NCBI RefSeq assembly: GCF_018614775.1
Contig: NZ_JAGGOF010000021.1
Span: 45,025 to 109,024, forward strand
Reading direction: 5' to 3'
DNA: 64,000 nucleotides
From: Pseudomonas fluorescens
Lineage (GTDB): Bacteria > Pseudomonadota > Gammaproteobacteria > Pseudomonadales > Pseudomonadaceae
Shown in pieces: positions 7,544 through 17,288 of this stretch (its first letter is position 1; each line of letters begins with the position of its first letter). The notes beneath the pieces are model-generated. The model searched no databases, was not told the origin of the DNA, and saw only the letters and a program-made list of their open reading frames with translations. Both the position numbers and the translations under genes were made by a program.

Positions 7544-10500
7544 ATGAATCTGCCCCTCACAGCCGACCACGCCATGGCAGGCTTTCACCCCGCCGTCCGC
7601 GCCTGGTTCAGCCAGACTTTCCCGGCGGTCACGGCCGCCCAGGCCCAGGCGTGGCCGTTGATCGGCCAGCGCCGCTCGACCCTGGTGGCGGCGCCCACCG
7701 GCTCGGGCAAGACCCTGACAGCGTTTCTCGCCGTGCTCGATGACCTGGTGCACCGCGGCCTGGAACAGGGCGGCCTGCCGGACCAGACCCTGGTGGTCTA
7801 CGTCTCGCCGCTCAAGGCCTTGAGCAACGACATCCAGATCAACCTGCAAAATCCCCTGGCCGGCATCACCGAACAGCTGCGGCAAATGAACCTGCCGCCC
7901 CTGCAGATCACCACCGCCGTGCGCACCGGCGACACGCCGCAGAAAGACCGCACGGCGATGCGCAAGACCGCGCCGCATATCCTGGTGACCACCCCCGAAT
8001 CGCTCTACGTGCTGCTCGGTTCCGATTCCGGCCGGCAGATGCTCGGCAGCACCCGCACGGTGATTGTCGACGAAATCCACGCCATCGCCGCCAGCAAACG
8101 CGGCAGTCACCTGGCCTTGAGCCTGGAGCGCCTGCAAGCGCTGTGTGCCGAACCGGTGGTGCGCATCGGCCTGTCCGCCACGCAAAAGCCCATCGAGGCG
8201 GTGTCGCGTTTTCTCGTGGGCCACGGTCGCCCCTGTGAAATCGTCGACATCGGCCACGCCCGCCCCCGGGACCTGGACATCGAGGTGCCGCCAGTGCCGC
8301 TTTCGGCGGTGATGGCCAACGATGTCTGGGAACTGGTCTACAATCGCCTCGCCGACCTGGCCCGGGAACACCGCACCACCCTGGTATTCGTCAATACCCG
8401 ACGCCTGGCCGAGCGCCTGAGCCGTCATCTGAGCGAGCGTTTGGGCAAGGGCGCCGTGGCGGCCCACCACGGCAGCCTGGCAAAGGAGTTTCGCCTCGAC
8501 GCCGAACAACGCCTCAAGCGCGGTGAATTGCAGGTGCTGATCGCCACCGCGTCCCTGGAACTGGGCATCGACATTGGCGATGTCGACCTGGTGTGCCAGA
8601 TCGCCTCGCCCCGTTCGATCTCGGCGTTCCTGCAACGGGTCGGGCGCTCCGGGCACCAGGTGGGTGGCACGCCCAAGGGGCGGTTGTTTGCCACCACCCG
8701 CGACGACTTGATCGAGTGCGCAGCCCTGCTCGACTGCGTGCGCCGGGGCGAACTGGATATCCTGCACATTCCCAAGGCGCCGCTGGACGTGCTGGCCCAG
8801 CAGATCGTCGCCGAGGTCAGCTGCCAGGAATGGCAGGAACAGGCGCTGCTGGACATGTTCCGCCGCGCCTCGCCCTATGCGGAACTCGACGACGGCCACT
8901 ACCAGGCGTTGCTGCAGATGCTCGCCGAAGGCCTCAATGGCCGTCAGGGCATACGCAGCGCCTACCTGCACCGCGACGCCGTCACCCGCACCCTGCGCGG
9001 GCGCCGGGGCAGCAAACTGACCGCCGTGACCAGCGGCGGGACCATCCCGGACAACGCCGACTACAGCGTGCTGCTCGAACCCCAAGGCTTGAACATCGGC
9101 AGCGTCAACGAAGACTTCGCCGTGGAAAGCATTGCCGGCGACGTGTTCCAGTTGGGCAATACCTCGTACCGCATCATTCGCGTCGAGAGCGGCCGGGTGC
9201 GCGTCGAGGACGCCCAGGGCCAGCCGCCGACCATCCCGTTCTGGCTCGGCGAGGCCCCGGGGCGCAGCGCCGAACTGTCCCTGGCCGTGGCGCGCCTGCA
9301 AGCCCAGCTGGACCAGTTGCTCAGCGCCACGCCGGGCAACCTGCAACCGGCCCTCGACTGGCTCACCGACACGTTGAACCTGAACCTGGCCAGCGCCGAA
9401 CAACTGCTGGATTACCTGGCCCCGGCACGCCTGGCGTTCGGGGCGCTGCCGTCCCAGGACACGCTGTTGATGGAGCGGTTCTTCGACGAATCCGGCGGCA
9501 CGCAACTGATCATCCACACGCCCTTCGGCAGCCGCATCAACCGCGCCTGGGGCCTGGCCCTGCGCAAGCGCTTCTGCCGCACCTTCAACTTCGAGTTGCA
9601 GGCCGCCGCCAGCGAAGACGCCATCGTGCTGTCGCTGTCCACCAGCCACAGCTTCGAACTGGATGAAGTCTGGCGCTACCTCAACAGCCAGAGCGGCGAA
9701 CAGCTTCTGATCCAGGCCGTGCTCGACGCGCCGTTGTTCGGCGTGCGCTGGCGCTGGAACGCCGGTGTGGCCCTGGCCTTGCCACGCTACACCGGTGGGC
9801 GAAAAGTCGCGCCGCAGATCCAGCGGATGAAAAGCGAAGACCTGATCGCCAGTGTGTTCCCCGACCAGATCGCCTGCCTGGAGAATCTTGCCGGCGAGCG
9901 GGAAATCCCCGATCACCCACTGGTGGAGCAGACCCTCGACGATTGTCTGCACGAAGCCATGGATTGTGATGGCTGGCTGGCGCTGTTGCGGCGCATGGAA
10001 GCTGGCGAAGTTCGCCTGATCAGCCGAGACCTGCCCGCGCCTTCGCCCCTGGCGGCCGAAATCCTCAGCGCCCGACCCTACACCTTCCTCGATGACGCGC
10101 CGCTGGAGGAACGCCGGACCCAGGCGGTGATCAACCGGCGCTGGAGCGATCCGCAATCCACCGATGACTTGGGTGCGCTGGATGCCGAGGCCATCCAGTC
10201 GGTGCGGGACGAAGCCTGGCCGACGCCGGCCAACCTCGATGAAATGCACGAAGCACTGATGAGCCTGGCCGGCATCGCCGACAGCGAAGCCAGCGCCCAC
10301 CCGTCATGGCTGGACTGGTTGCAGACACTGGCGGAACGTGGCCGGGCCAGCCGCGTGCAGATCAGCGCCGAACGCGGCCTGTGGGTGGCGCTGGAGCGAC
10401 TGACCTGCCTGCAAGCGATTTATCCACAGGCGCACTGGCAGCCGCCGTTGACGGCCCTGGCCGGGTTCGATGAAGCCTGGGACAGCGATGAGGCCGTGTT

Positions 10501-11857
10501 GGAACTGCTCCGCGCCCGGCTCAGCGCGTTTGGCCCGTTGCCCTTGAAGGCCATCGCCTACCCGCTGGGATTGACCACTGCGCAAGCCACCCAGGCCCTG
10601 GCGCATCTGGAGCAGCAAGGCTATGTGCTGCGCGGCCGGTTCACGCCGGGGACCGGCCAGGAGGAATGGTGCGAGCGGCATTTGCTCGCGCGTATCCATC
10701 GCTACACCGTCAAGCGCCTGCGCCGGGAAATCGAGCCGGTGATGCTGCAGGACTTCATGCGGTTCCTGTTCGACTGGCAGCACCTGTCGCCGTCGACCCA
10801 AGGTCGGGGCAGCGCGGTGCTGCCGTCGATCATCAGCCAGTTCGAAGGCTACCCGGCCGCTGCCTCGGCCTGGGACAGCGACCTGCTGCCCGGACGGATC
10901 AAGGATTATTCGCCGAGCTGGCTCGATGAGTTGTGTCGCAGCGGCAAACTGGTCTGGACGCGCCTGAGCGCGCGGCAGAAGCTCTCGGCCAGCGCCCTGC
11001 GCAGCACGCCAGTGGTGTTGTTGCCGCGCAATCAGGTTGCGCTGTGGAGCAATCTGGCCGAGCAGACACCGTTCAGCGAGCTGTCGCCCAAGACGCAAAA
11101 AGTCCATCAGGCCCTCCGCGACCACGGCGCCCTGTTTTTTGATGAGCTGCTGCACGAAGCCCACCTGCTGGGCGCCGAACTGGAAATTGCCTTGCAGGAA
11201 CTGGTGGGCGCCGGTCTGGTGAACGCCGACAGTTTCGCCGGCTTGCGCGCGCTGATCACCCCCGCCAGCAAACGCCAGGCCCGCAGCAGTCGACGCGGGC
11301 GCGGGGCGTTTGTCGGCGGCATGGACGACGCCGGTCGCTGGGCGTTATTGCGCCGCAGCCAGCCCGCACCGACAGAAGGCAACCGCCCCGCGCCCACGCC
11401 GCCCGAGACCCTGGAACACATCGCCATGACCTTGCTGCGCCGTTACGGCGTGGTGTTCTGGCGCCTGCTGGAACGGGAGGCCGACTGGCTGCCGAGCTGG
11501 CGGGAGTTGCTGCGCACGTTCCATCGCCTGGAGGCACGCGGTGAAATTCGCGGCGGGCGCTTCGTCAGTGGGCTGGCGGGCGAACAGTTCGCCCTGCCCG
11601 AAGCCATCCCGCTGCTGCGCGAAGTGCGTCGCCGTCCTGGCGATGGCAGCGTGATTGCTGTGTGTGGTGTCGACCCGCTGAACCTCGCCGGCACCTTGCT
11701 GCCGGGGGCGAAAGTGCCGGCGCTGGCGAGTAATCGTCTGGTGTATCGGGATGGATTGCCGGCGGCTGCGCAGATTGCCGGTAAGTTGCATTTCTGGTTG
11801 GAATTGGATGTGCAGGCGACGGCTGAGGTGCGTAGCAAGCTCATCCAGAAAGGTTGA
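7544..11857 (+). CDS. lhr: Large DEAD/DEAH helicase Lhr
   Basis: A 1437-residue superfamily 2 helicase of full Lhr length. Visible motifs: Walker A AAPTGSGKT (about 49-57), TPESLYVLL, DEIH box (176-179), GLSATQ, and the second RecA domain with LVFVNTRRLAERL, AAHHGSLAKE, ASLELGIDIGDVDL and QRVGRSGH. The winged-helix/beta-barrel Lhr core and a long C-terminal extension follow. Lhr proteins translocate 3'-5' on single-stranded DNA and unwind DNA/RNA hybrids; bacterial members are linked to DNA repair. ATG 7544 is used; a TTG at 7508 and ATG at 7574 are in frame and no strong SD decides. It is a lone gene between a REPIN and a single REP. Confidence 0.9.
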   Translation: MNLPLTADHAMAGFHPAVRAWFSQTFPAVTAAQAQAWPLIGQRRSTLVAAPTGSGKTLTAFLAVLDDLVHRGLEQGGLPDQTLVVYVSPLKALSNDIQINLQNPLAGITEQLRQMNLPPLQITTAVRTGDTPQKDRTAMRKTAPHILVTTPESLYVLLGSDSGRQMLGSTRTVIVDEIHAIAASKRGSHLALSLERLQALCAEPVVRIGLSATQKPIEAVSRFLVGHGRPCEIVDIGHARPRDLDIEVPPVPLSAVMANDVWELVYNRLADLAREHRTTLVFVNTRRLAERLSRHLSERLGKGAVAAHHGSLAKEFRLDAEQRLKRGELQVLIATASLELGIDIGDVDLVCQIASPRSISAFLQRVGRSGHQVGGTPKGRLFATTRDDLIECAALLDCVRRGELDILHIPKAPLDVLAQQIVAEVSCQEWQEQALLDMFRRASPYAELDDGHYQALLQMLAEGLNGRQGIRSAYLHRDAVTRTLRGRRGSKLTAVTSGGTIPDNADYSVLLEPQGLNIGSVNEDFAVESIAGDVFQLGNTSYRIIRVESGRVRVEDAQGQPPTIPFWLGEAPGRSAELSLAVARLQAQLDQLLSATPGNLQPALDWLTDTLNLNLASAEQLLDYLAPARLAFGALPSQDTLLMERFFDESGGTQLIIHTPFGSRINRAWGLALRKRFCRTFNFELQAAASEDAIVLSLSTSHSFELDEVWRYLNSQSGEQLLIQAVLDAPLFGVRWRWNAGVALALPRYTGGRKVAPQIQRMKSEDLIASVFPDQIACLENLAGEREIPDHPLVEQTLDDCLHEAMDCDGWLALLRRMEAGEVRLISRDLPAPSPLAAEILSARPYTFLDDAPLEERRTQAVINRRWSDPQSTDDLGALDAEAIQSVRDEAWPTPANLDEMHEALMSLAGIADSEASAHPSWLDWLQTLAERGRASRVQISAERGLWVALERLTCLQAIYPQAHWQPPLTALAGFDEAWDSDEAVLELLRARLSAFGPLPLKAIAYPLGLTTAQATQALAHLEQQGYVLRGRFTPGTGQEEWCERHLLARIHRYTVKRLRREIEPVMLQDFMRFLFDWQHLSPSTQGRGSAVLPSIISQFEGYPAAASAWDSDLLPGRIKDYSPSWLDELCRSGKLVWTRLSARQKLSASALRSTPVVLLPRNQVALWSNLAEQTPFSELSPKTQKVHQALRDHGALFFDELLHEAHLLGAELEIALQELVGAGLVNADSFAGLRALITPASKRQARSSRRGRGAFVGGMDDAGRWALLRRSQPAPTEGNRPAPTPPETLEHIAMTLLRRYGVVFWRLLEREADWLPSWRELLRTFHRLEARGEIRGGRFVSGLAGEQFALPEAIPLLREVRRRPGDGSVIAVCGVDPLNLAGTLLPGAKVPALASNRLVYRDGLPAAAQIAGKLHFWLELDVQATAEVRSKLIQKG

Positions 11858-11876
11858 GGGTGTCTGGGCGGGCCTC

Positions 11877-11900
11877 ATCGCGAGCAGGCTCGCTCCCACA
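11877..11900. repeat. Single REP element
   Basis: One arm only, ATCGCGAGCAGGCTCGCTCC plus CACA, between the convergent ends of lhr and the mechanosensitive channel gene. It is the only unpaired REP of this family seen in the window. Confidence 0.8.
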
Positions 11901-11910
11901 GGGGGAACGA

Positions 11911-14013
11911 TCAAGGTTGCTCGGGCAACCCGTCCCCTTCCTCGGGCGCTTCAACCAACCGCTTCGGCACCATCACCTGCTGTGGATAAGTCTGCGCAAA
12001 ATGCACCGCCGGATTGTTATCCACAAGCTTCTTCAGCCGCTGGTTGAACGCCCGGCTCACCGCGTATTGCCCGCCGGACACCGTGCGGAACTGCGCAGTG
12101 AGGACCACGCCGTTGAGGTCCATCCGGTCCACGCCGAACACGTCCAGCGGCCCTTGCAGGTTGAACTTGAGGAACGGGTCCTCGGAGATCGAACGCCCGG
12201 CTTCGCGGATCAACTCGATGGCCTGGTCCACGTCGGTGTCGTAGGTGAACTGCACGGAGAAAAATGCAAAGGCGAATTGCCGGGATTGGTTGGTCACGGC
12301 CTTGATCTGGCCAAACGGCACCGAATGCACGAAACCCTTGCCATCGCGCAGGCGCAGGGTGCGGATGGTCAAGCCCTCGACGGTGCCGGCGTGGCCGGAG
12401 TCGAGCACCACCCAGTCGCCGATGGACAACGTGTCCTCGATGATGATGAACAATCCGGTGATGACGTCCTGCACCAGTTGCTGCGAACCGAAGCCGATCG
12501 CCAATCCCACCACCCCGGCACCGGCCAGCAACGGTGCGACGTTGATGCCCAGGTTGGCCATGGTGGTGATCGCGCAGATCACCACCAGGATGATTTTTGC
12601 CGCGTTGCGCAACAGCGGCAGGATGGTCTTGATCCGCGTGCTGGGCTGGCGTGCCCCACGCTTGTTCAGCGGCGGCTTCAAGGCCTCCTGGATGGCCGTG
12701 TCGAGCACCACCCACGTCAACCAGGTCACCAGGAAGATCAAGCCGATGCGGCTCAAGGAATCGCTGATCGCGCGCCCGACGGCGTTGCGCGAGGCGAATT
12801 CGAACAGCGAAATCCCCCAGATCCGCCCGAGGATTTCAATGAACGCCACTGCCATGACGATCCGCAACAACGCATGCACCAGGCTCAGCAGTCGGCCCTT
12901 GTAGGCGCTGTTGCGCTGGAGGGTCTCGACCTTGGGCGACTTGAAGACGTGCTGGAACACCGTGCTGAGAAACACCATCGCGATCAGCAGGATCGTAGTG
13001 AACAACGCGCAACGCAGGGCCTTCTGATTGTCCTCGCCGACGCCGATCAGACTCACCGCCGACACCAGCACCATCAGCAGGATCGGCCAATACCAGAGCC
13101 CGGAAAAAATCCGCAGGGATTCCTGCAAGGCCGGTTGCTTCAAGCGCTGGGCCAGCGGCCGGTTGCGGATCAGGTGCGCCACCGGCCGGCGCATGCGAAT
13201 CACCAGCCAGCCAAAGATCACCGATGCGAACAAGCCGGTGAATACCGCGACGCTGCTGGTGATATTGCCGCCCAGCTGCCGGGCGATCTGCGGGCTGGTC
13301 AGGGCGTCGCTGAGGGCCGCGAGAAAGCCGATCATGAACAGCGGTCGAGGGCTGAAGCGCCGGATCATCGCCACCGCCCGACGTTTGTGACCGGCATTGA
13401 ACATCACGATCACGCAGAGCAGCACCGAGGTGGAGAAGATGCCGCTGCTGGTGGCGTAGGCGAAACACAGCGCCAGGGCGCGCCCGACCGAAACCTGCAA
13501 GAAGTGGCTGACGTACAGGGTCAGCGGCAGGCAGACCAGCGCCGGCACAGTGTAAGGCAGCAGATAACCGAGCAAGTCGTGGAGCCGCTGACGGGTGCGC
13601 AGCCAGCGGCGCTGGCCGAGGCGTCGCACCAACAGCCGCGCGCCCGCCCAGATCAACGCAAAAGCGCCGATCCAGACACCCGACAACAACAGGAAGTCCC
13701 CGGCCACCCGCCAGGAGGAACGGGACGTCTGGTCCACCAGCCGATCCACTTCGTCCGCCGCCCGATCCGCCCGCAGGCGCCAGGCGTCCACCAGGCTCTG
13801 GTTGAGGTCGAGTTTGTCCTGGACATCGTCGATGCTCGAACTGATGGCGCCCAGCAGGCCGCCCTGTACCAGTGGCTCGGGCTCAGCGGGGGCTTCAGTG
13901 GCCGCCGGCGTGCCGGGCACGGCCGGCGCGCCAAGGGCGATGTTGCCGGTCAACGCCAGCAGGATCAGCAGGAATGCAGCGCTCAATCGAGACAAGACGC
14001 GGGGCTCCTTCAT
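11911..14013 (-). CDS. Mechanosensitive ion channel, YbiO-like MscS
   Basis: A 700-residue inner-membrane protein with a signal-like N-terminus, a periplasmic coiled region (SSSIDDVQDKLDLNQSL), about ten membrane helices and a C-terminal MscS core. The pore helix region LLAGAGVVGLAIGFGSQQLV and the beta domain DTLSIGDWVVLD are classical MscS motifs. Size and the extra helices fit E. coli YbiO. It would release solutes on hypo-osmotic shock. ATG 14013 has no SD before it; the codons after it contain AAGGAG, 9 bases before a TTG at 13995, which may be the true start (694 residues). Monocistronic and convergent with lhr. Confidence 0.88.
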   Translation of the reverse strand: MKEPRVLSRLSAAFLLILLALTGNIALGAPAVPGTPAATEAPAEPEPLVQGGLLGAISSSIDDVQDKLDLNQSLVDAWRLRADRAADEVDRLVDQTSRSSWRVAGDFLLLSGVWIGAFALIWAGARLLVRRLGQRRWLRTRQRLHDLLGYLLPYTVPALVCLPLTLYVSHFLQVSVGRALALCFAYATSSGIFSTSVLLCVIVMFNAGHKRRAVAMIRRFSPRPLFMIGFLAALSDALTSPQIARQLGGNITSSVAVFTGLFASVIFGWLVIRMRRPVAHLIRNRPLAQRLKQPALQESLRIFSGLWYWPILLMVLVSAVSLIGVGEDNQKALRCALFTTILLIAMVFLSTVFQHVFKSPKVETLQRNSAYKGRLLSLVHALLRIVMAVAFIEILGRIWGISLFEFASRNAVGRAISDSLSRIGLIFLVTWLTWVVLDTAIQEALKPPLNKRGARQPSTRIKTILPLLRNAAKIILVVICAITTMANLGINVAPLLAGAGVVGLAIGFGSQQLVQDVITGLFIIIEDTLSIGDWVVLDSGHAGTVEGLTIRTLRLRDGKGFVHSVPFGQIKAVTNQSRQFAFAFFSVQFTYDTDVDQAIELIREAGRSISEDPFLKFNLQGPLDVFGVDRMDLNGVVLTAQFRTVSGGQYAVSRAFNQRLKKLVDNNPAVHFAQTYPQQVMVPKRLVEAPEEGDGLPEQP

Positions 14014-14064
14014 GGGGGGTCGGTAAGGAACTGATCAACAATGGGCCGGCAAGTTCGGTCAGCG

Positions 14065-14137
14065 CATCGTTCCCGCGTTCGGCTTTGGGGACGCAGAGCG
14101 GTCCCAGGCTGCATTCCCACGCAGAGCGTGGGAATGA
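14065..14137. repeat. TTCCCACGC-GCGTGGGAA palindromic repeat
   Basis: CATTCCCACGC-AGA-GCGTGGGAATG (14112-14136) is a perfect 11-base stem, preceded by a degenerate copy (GTTCCCGCG... GACGCAGAGCGGTCCC). The same repeat family is found at 27228-27317. It lies in the divergent region between the channel gene and the DUF72 gene. Confidence 0.7.
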
Positions 14138-14251
14138 TTAGACAAAACCTTGCCCGCCTTCACCGCCCGGCACTCCGCCGAAACTTTCTGCCCCACCCGA
14201 CAGTCATCACAAGACACAGGCGGTACGAGGTCATTGGCACGGGAGGGACAC

Positions 14252-15178
14252 ATGACGGCGATCCACATTGGTATTTCCGGTTGGCGCTACACGCCCTGGC
14301 GCGGGGATTTCTACCCGAAGGGGCTGACTCAGAAGCGTGAATTGCAATTCGCCTCGCGAGCGGTCAACAGCATCGAAATCAATGGATCGTTCTACGCCCT
14401 GCAACGTCCCGAACGGTATGCCCAGTGGTACGCCGAGACGCCGTCGGGCTTTGTGTTCAGCGTCAAGGCGCCGCGGTTCATCACCCACATCAAGCGCCTG
14501 CGTGACGTGCACAAGCCCATGGCGAATTTCTTCGCCTCCGGCATCCTGGAGCTCAAGGAAAAACTCGGCCCGATTCTCTGGCAGTTTCCACCGAGCTTCA
14601 AATTCGACCCGGAACTGTTCGAGGCCTTTCTCAAGCAATTGCCCCACGACACCGAAGGCGCCGCGGCTTTCGCCCGCGAACATGAGCCGCGCCTGGACGG
14701 TCACGCCAGCACCACGGCGGATAAAAAACGGCCGCTGCGCCACGCCGTCGAAATCCGTCATGAAAGCTTCATCGACCCGCTCTTCATCACCCTGCTCAAG
14801 CGCTATGACGTGGCCCTGGTGATCGCCGACACCGCCGGCAAATGGCCCTATCGCGAAGACGTCACCAGCGACTTTATCTACATCCGCCTGCACGGTGCCG
14901 AAGAGCTGTACGCCAGCGGCTACACCGATGCCGCGCTGAAACGCTGGGGTGACCGGATCGAAGCCTGGAGCCACGGCACGCAGCCGGACGACGCTCAGTT
15001 GATCGACCCGAAGAAGAAACCGCGGGCGCGCAAGAGCCGGCAAGTGTTCTGCTACTTCGACAACGACATCAAGGTCCGCGCGCCCTATGACGCGCGCCAC
15101 TTGCTGGGCCGCTTCGACCTGACCCGGGACCTTGCCACCGCACCCGGTGTGCTTCCGGCCGAGGGGGTCTTGCCATGA
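14252..15178 (+). CDS. DUF72 family protein
   Basis: A 308-residue TIM-barrel-like protein of the DUF72/YecE family: IHIGISGWRYTPWRGDFYP, SIEINGSFYALQRPERYAQW, FVFSVKAPRFITH, GPILWQFPPSFKF and the late FIYIRLHGAEELYASGYT. The conserved acidic and aromatic residues suggest a sugar or nucleic-acid related active site, but the reaction is unknown. ATG 14252 has the strong SD GGGAGGGA 3-10 bases upstream. It overlaps the next gene by ATGA, the first of four head-to-tail overlapping genes. Confidence 0.88.
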   Translation: MTAIHIGISGWRYTPWRGDFYPKGLTQKRELQFASRAVNSIEINGSFYALQRPERYAQWYAETPSGFVFSVKAPRFITHIKRLRDVHKPMANFFASGILELKEKLGPILWQFPPSFKFDPELFEAFLKQLPHDTEGAAAFAREHEPRLDGHASTTADKKRPLRHAVEIRHESFIDPLFITLLKRYDVALVIADTAGKWPYREDVTSDFIYIRLHGAEELYASGYTDAALKRWGDRIEAWSHGTQPDDAQLIDPKKKPRARKSRQVFCYFDNDIKVRAPYDARHLLGRFDLTRDLATAPGVLPAEGVLP

Positions 15179-15993
15179 GCGCTCCCGAGTCCACCGAAGC
15201 AACCCGCGAGCCGACTCAAAGCGCTGCCCCGGAGCAGGCGCCCACCAACCGCTTCACCGTGCTGACGGTCAACACCCATAAAGGCTTCACGGCATTGAAC
15301 CGTCGCTTCATCCTGCCGGAACTGCGCGAAGCCGTGCGCAGCGTGTCCGCCGATGTGGTGTTTTTGCAGGAAGTCCACGGCACCCACGAACACCACCCCC
15401 AGCGTTTTGCCAACTGGCCGAGCATGCCCCAATACGAATTCCTCGCCGACAGCCTCTGGCCGCAGTTCGCCTACGGGCGCAACGCGGTGTACCCGGCGGG
15501 CGACCACGGCAATGCGTTGCTGTCGAAATTCCAGATCGTGCGCCACGAAAACCTGGACGTGTCCATCAGCGGCCACGAAAGCCGCGGCATGCTTCACAGC
15601 GTGCTGCGCCTGCCGGGCGACAGCGACGAAGGACCGCACATCCACGCGATTTGCGTACACCTCGGGCTGCGCGAAAGCCATCGGATCGAGCAGCTGAAAC
15701 TGCTTTGCCAAAGGTTAAGCGAGTTGCCGCCCGAGGCGCCGGTGATCGTCGCAGGCGATTTCAACGACTGGCGCGGCAAGGCCAGCGAACTGCTCCAACC
15801 TTGCGGCCTGCGCGAGGTGTTCGCCGAACAATGGGGCAAGCCGGCGCGCAGCTTTCCGGCACGCCTGCCCCTGCTGCGCCTGGACCGCATCTACGTGCGC
15901 AACCTCAAGGCCCGTCACGCCCAGGTGCTGAACGTCCGCCCCTGGTCGCACCTTTCCGACCACGCACCGCTGTCGGTGGAGATCGAACTATGA
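15175..15993 (+). CDS. Endonuclease/exonuclease/phosphatase protein (YbhP-like)
   Basis: A 272-residue EEP-superfamily hydrolase: LTVNTHKGF (Asn), VVFLQEVHG (catalytic Glu), GNALLSKFQI, CVHLGLRE, VIVAGDFNDW (Asp/Asn), RLDRIYV and SHLSDHAPLSVEIEL (terminal Asp-His). All metal and catalytic positions of the fold are present. The family covers DNases and phospholipid phosphodiesterases. Because it sits between DUF72 and clsB exactly as ybhP sits beside clsB in E. coli, a role in phospholipid metabolism is plausible (inference). ATGA overlap with both neighbours. Confidence 0.88.
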   Translation: MSAPESTEATREPTQSAAPEQAPTNRFTVLTVNTHKGFTALNRRFILPELREAVRSVSADVVFLQEVHGTHEHHPQRFANWPSMPQYEFLADSLWPQFAYGRNAVYPAGDHGNALLSKFQIVRHENLDVSISGHESRGMLHSVLRLPGDSDEGPHIHAICVHLGLRESHRIEQLKLLCQRLSELPPEAPVIVAGDFNDWRGKASELLQPCGLREVFAEQWGKPARSFPARLPLLRLDRIYVRNLKARHAQVLNVRPWSHLSDHAPLSVEIEL

Positions 15994-17288
15994 GCGCGAC
16001 CATGAACAAGGCGACAGTCGAACAAGTCGATGCGCCGCCCACTGAGCGCAACCCGGCGCGGGTGGACGTTGAATACGCCTGGCACGGCAACAACCGCGTC
16101 ACCCTGCTGGAGAACGGCGAGGAGTATTTCCCGCGGGTGTTCGAGGCCATCCGCCGGGCCGAGCAGGAAGTGCTTATCGAGACCTTCATCCTGTTCGAGG
16201 ACAAGGTCGGCAACGAACTGCGCGACCTGCTGGTGGACGCCGCCCAGCGAGGTGTGCGCGTTACCCTGAGCCTGGACGGCTTCGGCTGTGGCGAGCTGAC
16301 GCCGGATTTCCTCGCGTCGTTAAGCGATGCCGGCGTGCGCCTGCAAATGTTCGACCCCGCGCCCCTTCACCTCGGGATCCGCACCAACTGGTTCCGGCGC
16401 CTGCACCGCAAGGTGGTGGTGGTCGATGGCGTGATCGCATTCATTGGCGGGATCAATTTTTCCGCCGACCATCTGGGCGATTTCGGCCCCGAGGCCAAGC
16501 AGGATTACTCGGTGGAAATCAAAGGCCCGGCGGTGGTCGATATCCATCACTTCGCCCTGATGCAGAGTGGCCGGCCGGGTCGGGCGAAATACTGGTGGCA
16601 ACGGCGCCGCAGCCGCCGCAACGAATTGGCCTTCACTGATCACGATGGCCAGGTGCGCCTGGTCTATCGCGATAACCACGATCACCAGACCGACATCGAA
16701 GAGGTCTACCTGCAAGTGCTGCGCAGCGCCCAGCGTCGCGTGGTGATCGCCAACGCCTATTTCTTCCCCGGCTTTCGGTTGCTGCGCGAAATGCGCAACG
16801 CGGCGCGTCGGGGGGTGGAAGTGCGGCTGATCCTGCAAGGGCAACCGGACATGATGATCGCCAAGCTCGCGGCGCGAATGCTCTATGGCTACCTGCTCAA
16901 GGCCGGTGTGGTGATCTACGAATATTGCGAGCGGCCGCTGCACGGCAAGGTCGCCCTGGTGGATGAGGACTGGAGCACCGTCGGTTCGAGCAACCTGGAC
17001 CCGCTGAGCCTGTCCTTGAACCTGGAAGCCAACGTGCTGATCCGCGACCGCGCGTTCAACCGTGAATTGTACGAGCGCCTCGAGTACCTGAGCCGCAACC
17101 ATTGCACCGTCATGCGCGAAAACCAAGCCAAGCGCGGCCTGATCTGGCGCATGACCATCGGTTTCATGGTGTTCCACTTCTTGCGCCACTTTCCGGCCTG
17201 GGCCGGTTGGTTGCCGGCCCATAAACCGCGTCTGAAACCTTTTGCGCCGCCGACGGCGGTTCGGAGCGAACCCCATGAACCACTCTGA
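15990..17288 (+). CDS. clsB: Cardiolipin synthase ClsB
   Basis: A 432-residue phospholipase-D family enzyme with two complete HKD motifs: His139-Lys141-Asp146 (RLHRKVVVVDG) and His318-Lys320-Asp325 (PLHGKVALVDED, then GSSNLDPLS). There are no N-terminal membrane helices as in ClsA; a hydrophobic segment near the C-terminus (MTIGFMVFHFLRHFPAWAGW) may dock it to the membrane. ClsB joins two phosphatidylglycerols, or makes PG from PE. It overlaps the YbhP-like gene by 4 bases and the YbhN-like gene by 14 bases, the same trio as ybhP-clsB-ybhN in E. coli. Confidence 0.92.
   Translation: MSATMNKATVEQVDAPPTERNPARVDVEYAWHGNNRVTLLENGEEYFPRVFEAIRRAEQEVLIETFILFEDKVGNELRDLLVDAAQRGVRVTLSLDGFGCGELTPDFLASLSDAGVRLQMFDPAPLHLGIRTNWFRRLHRKVVVVDGVIAFIGGINFSADHLGDFGPEAKQDYSVEIKGPAVVDIHHFALMQSGRPGRAKYWWQRRRSRRNELAFTDHDGQVRLVYRDNHDHQTDIEEVYLQVLRSAQRRVVIANAYFFPGFRLLREMRNAARRGVEVRLILQGQPDMMIAKLAARMLYGYLLKAGVVIYEYCERPLHGKVALVDEDWSTVGSSNLDPLSLSLNLEANVLIRDRAFNRELYERLEYLSRNHCTVMRENQAKRGLIWRMTIGFMVFHFLRHFPAWAGWLPAHKPRLKPFAPPTAVRSEPHEPL

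Noticed and set aside
7319..10300. A 993-codon minus-strand frame opposite lhr
   Set aside because: Composed of low-complexity antisense residues (Gln/Val/Gly-rich); lhr motifs on the plus strand are complete.
11854..14034. A 726-codon plus-strand frame opposite the mechanosensitive channel
   Set aside because: Antisense shadow; the minus strand encodes a full MscS-type protein.
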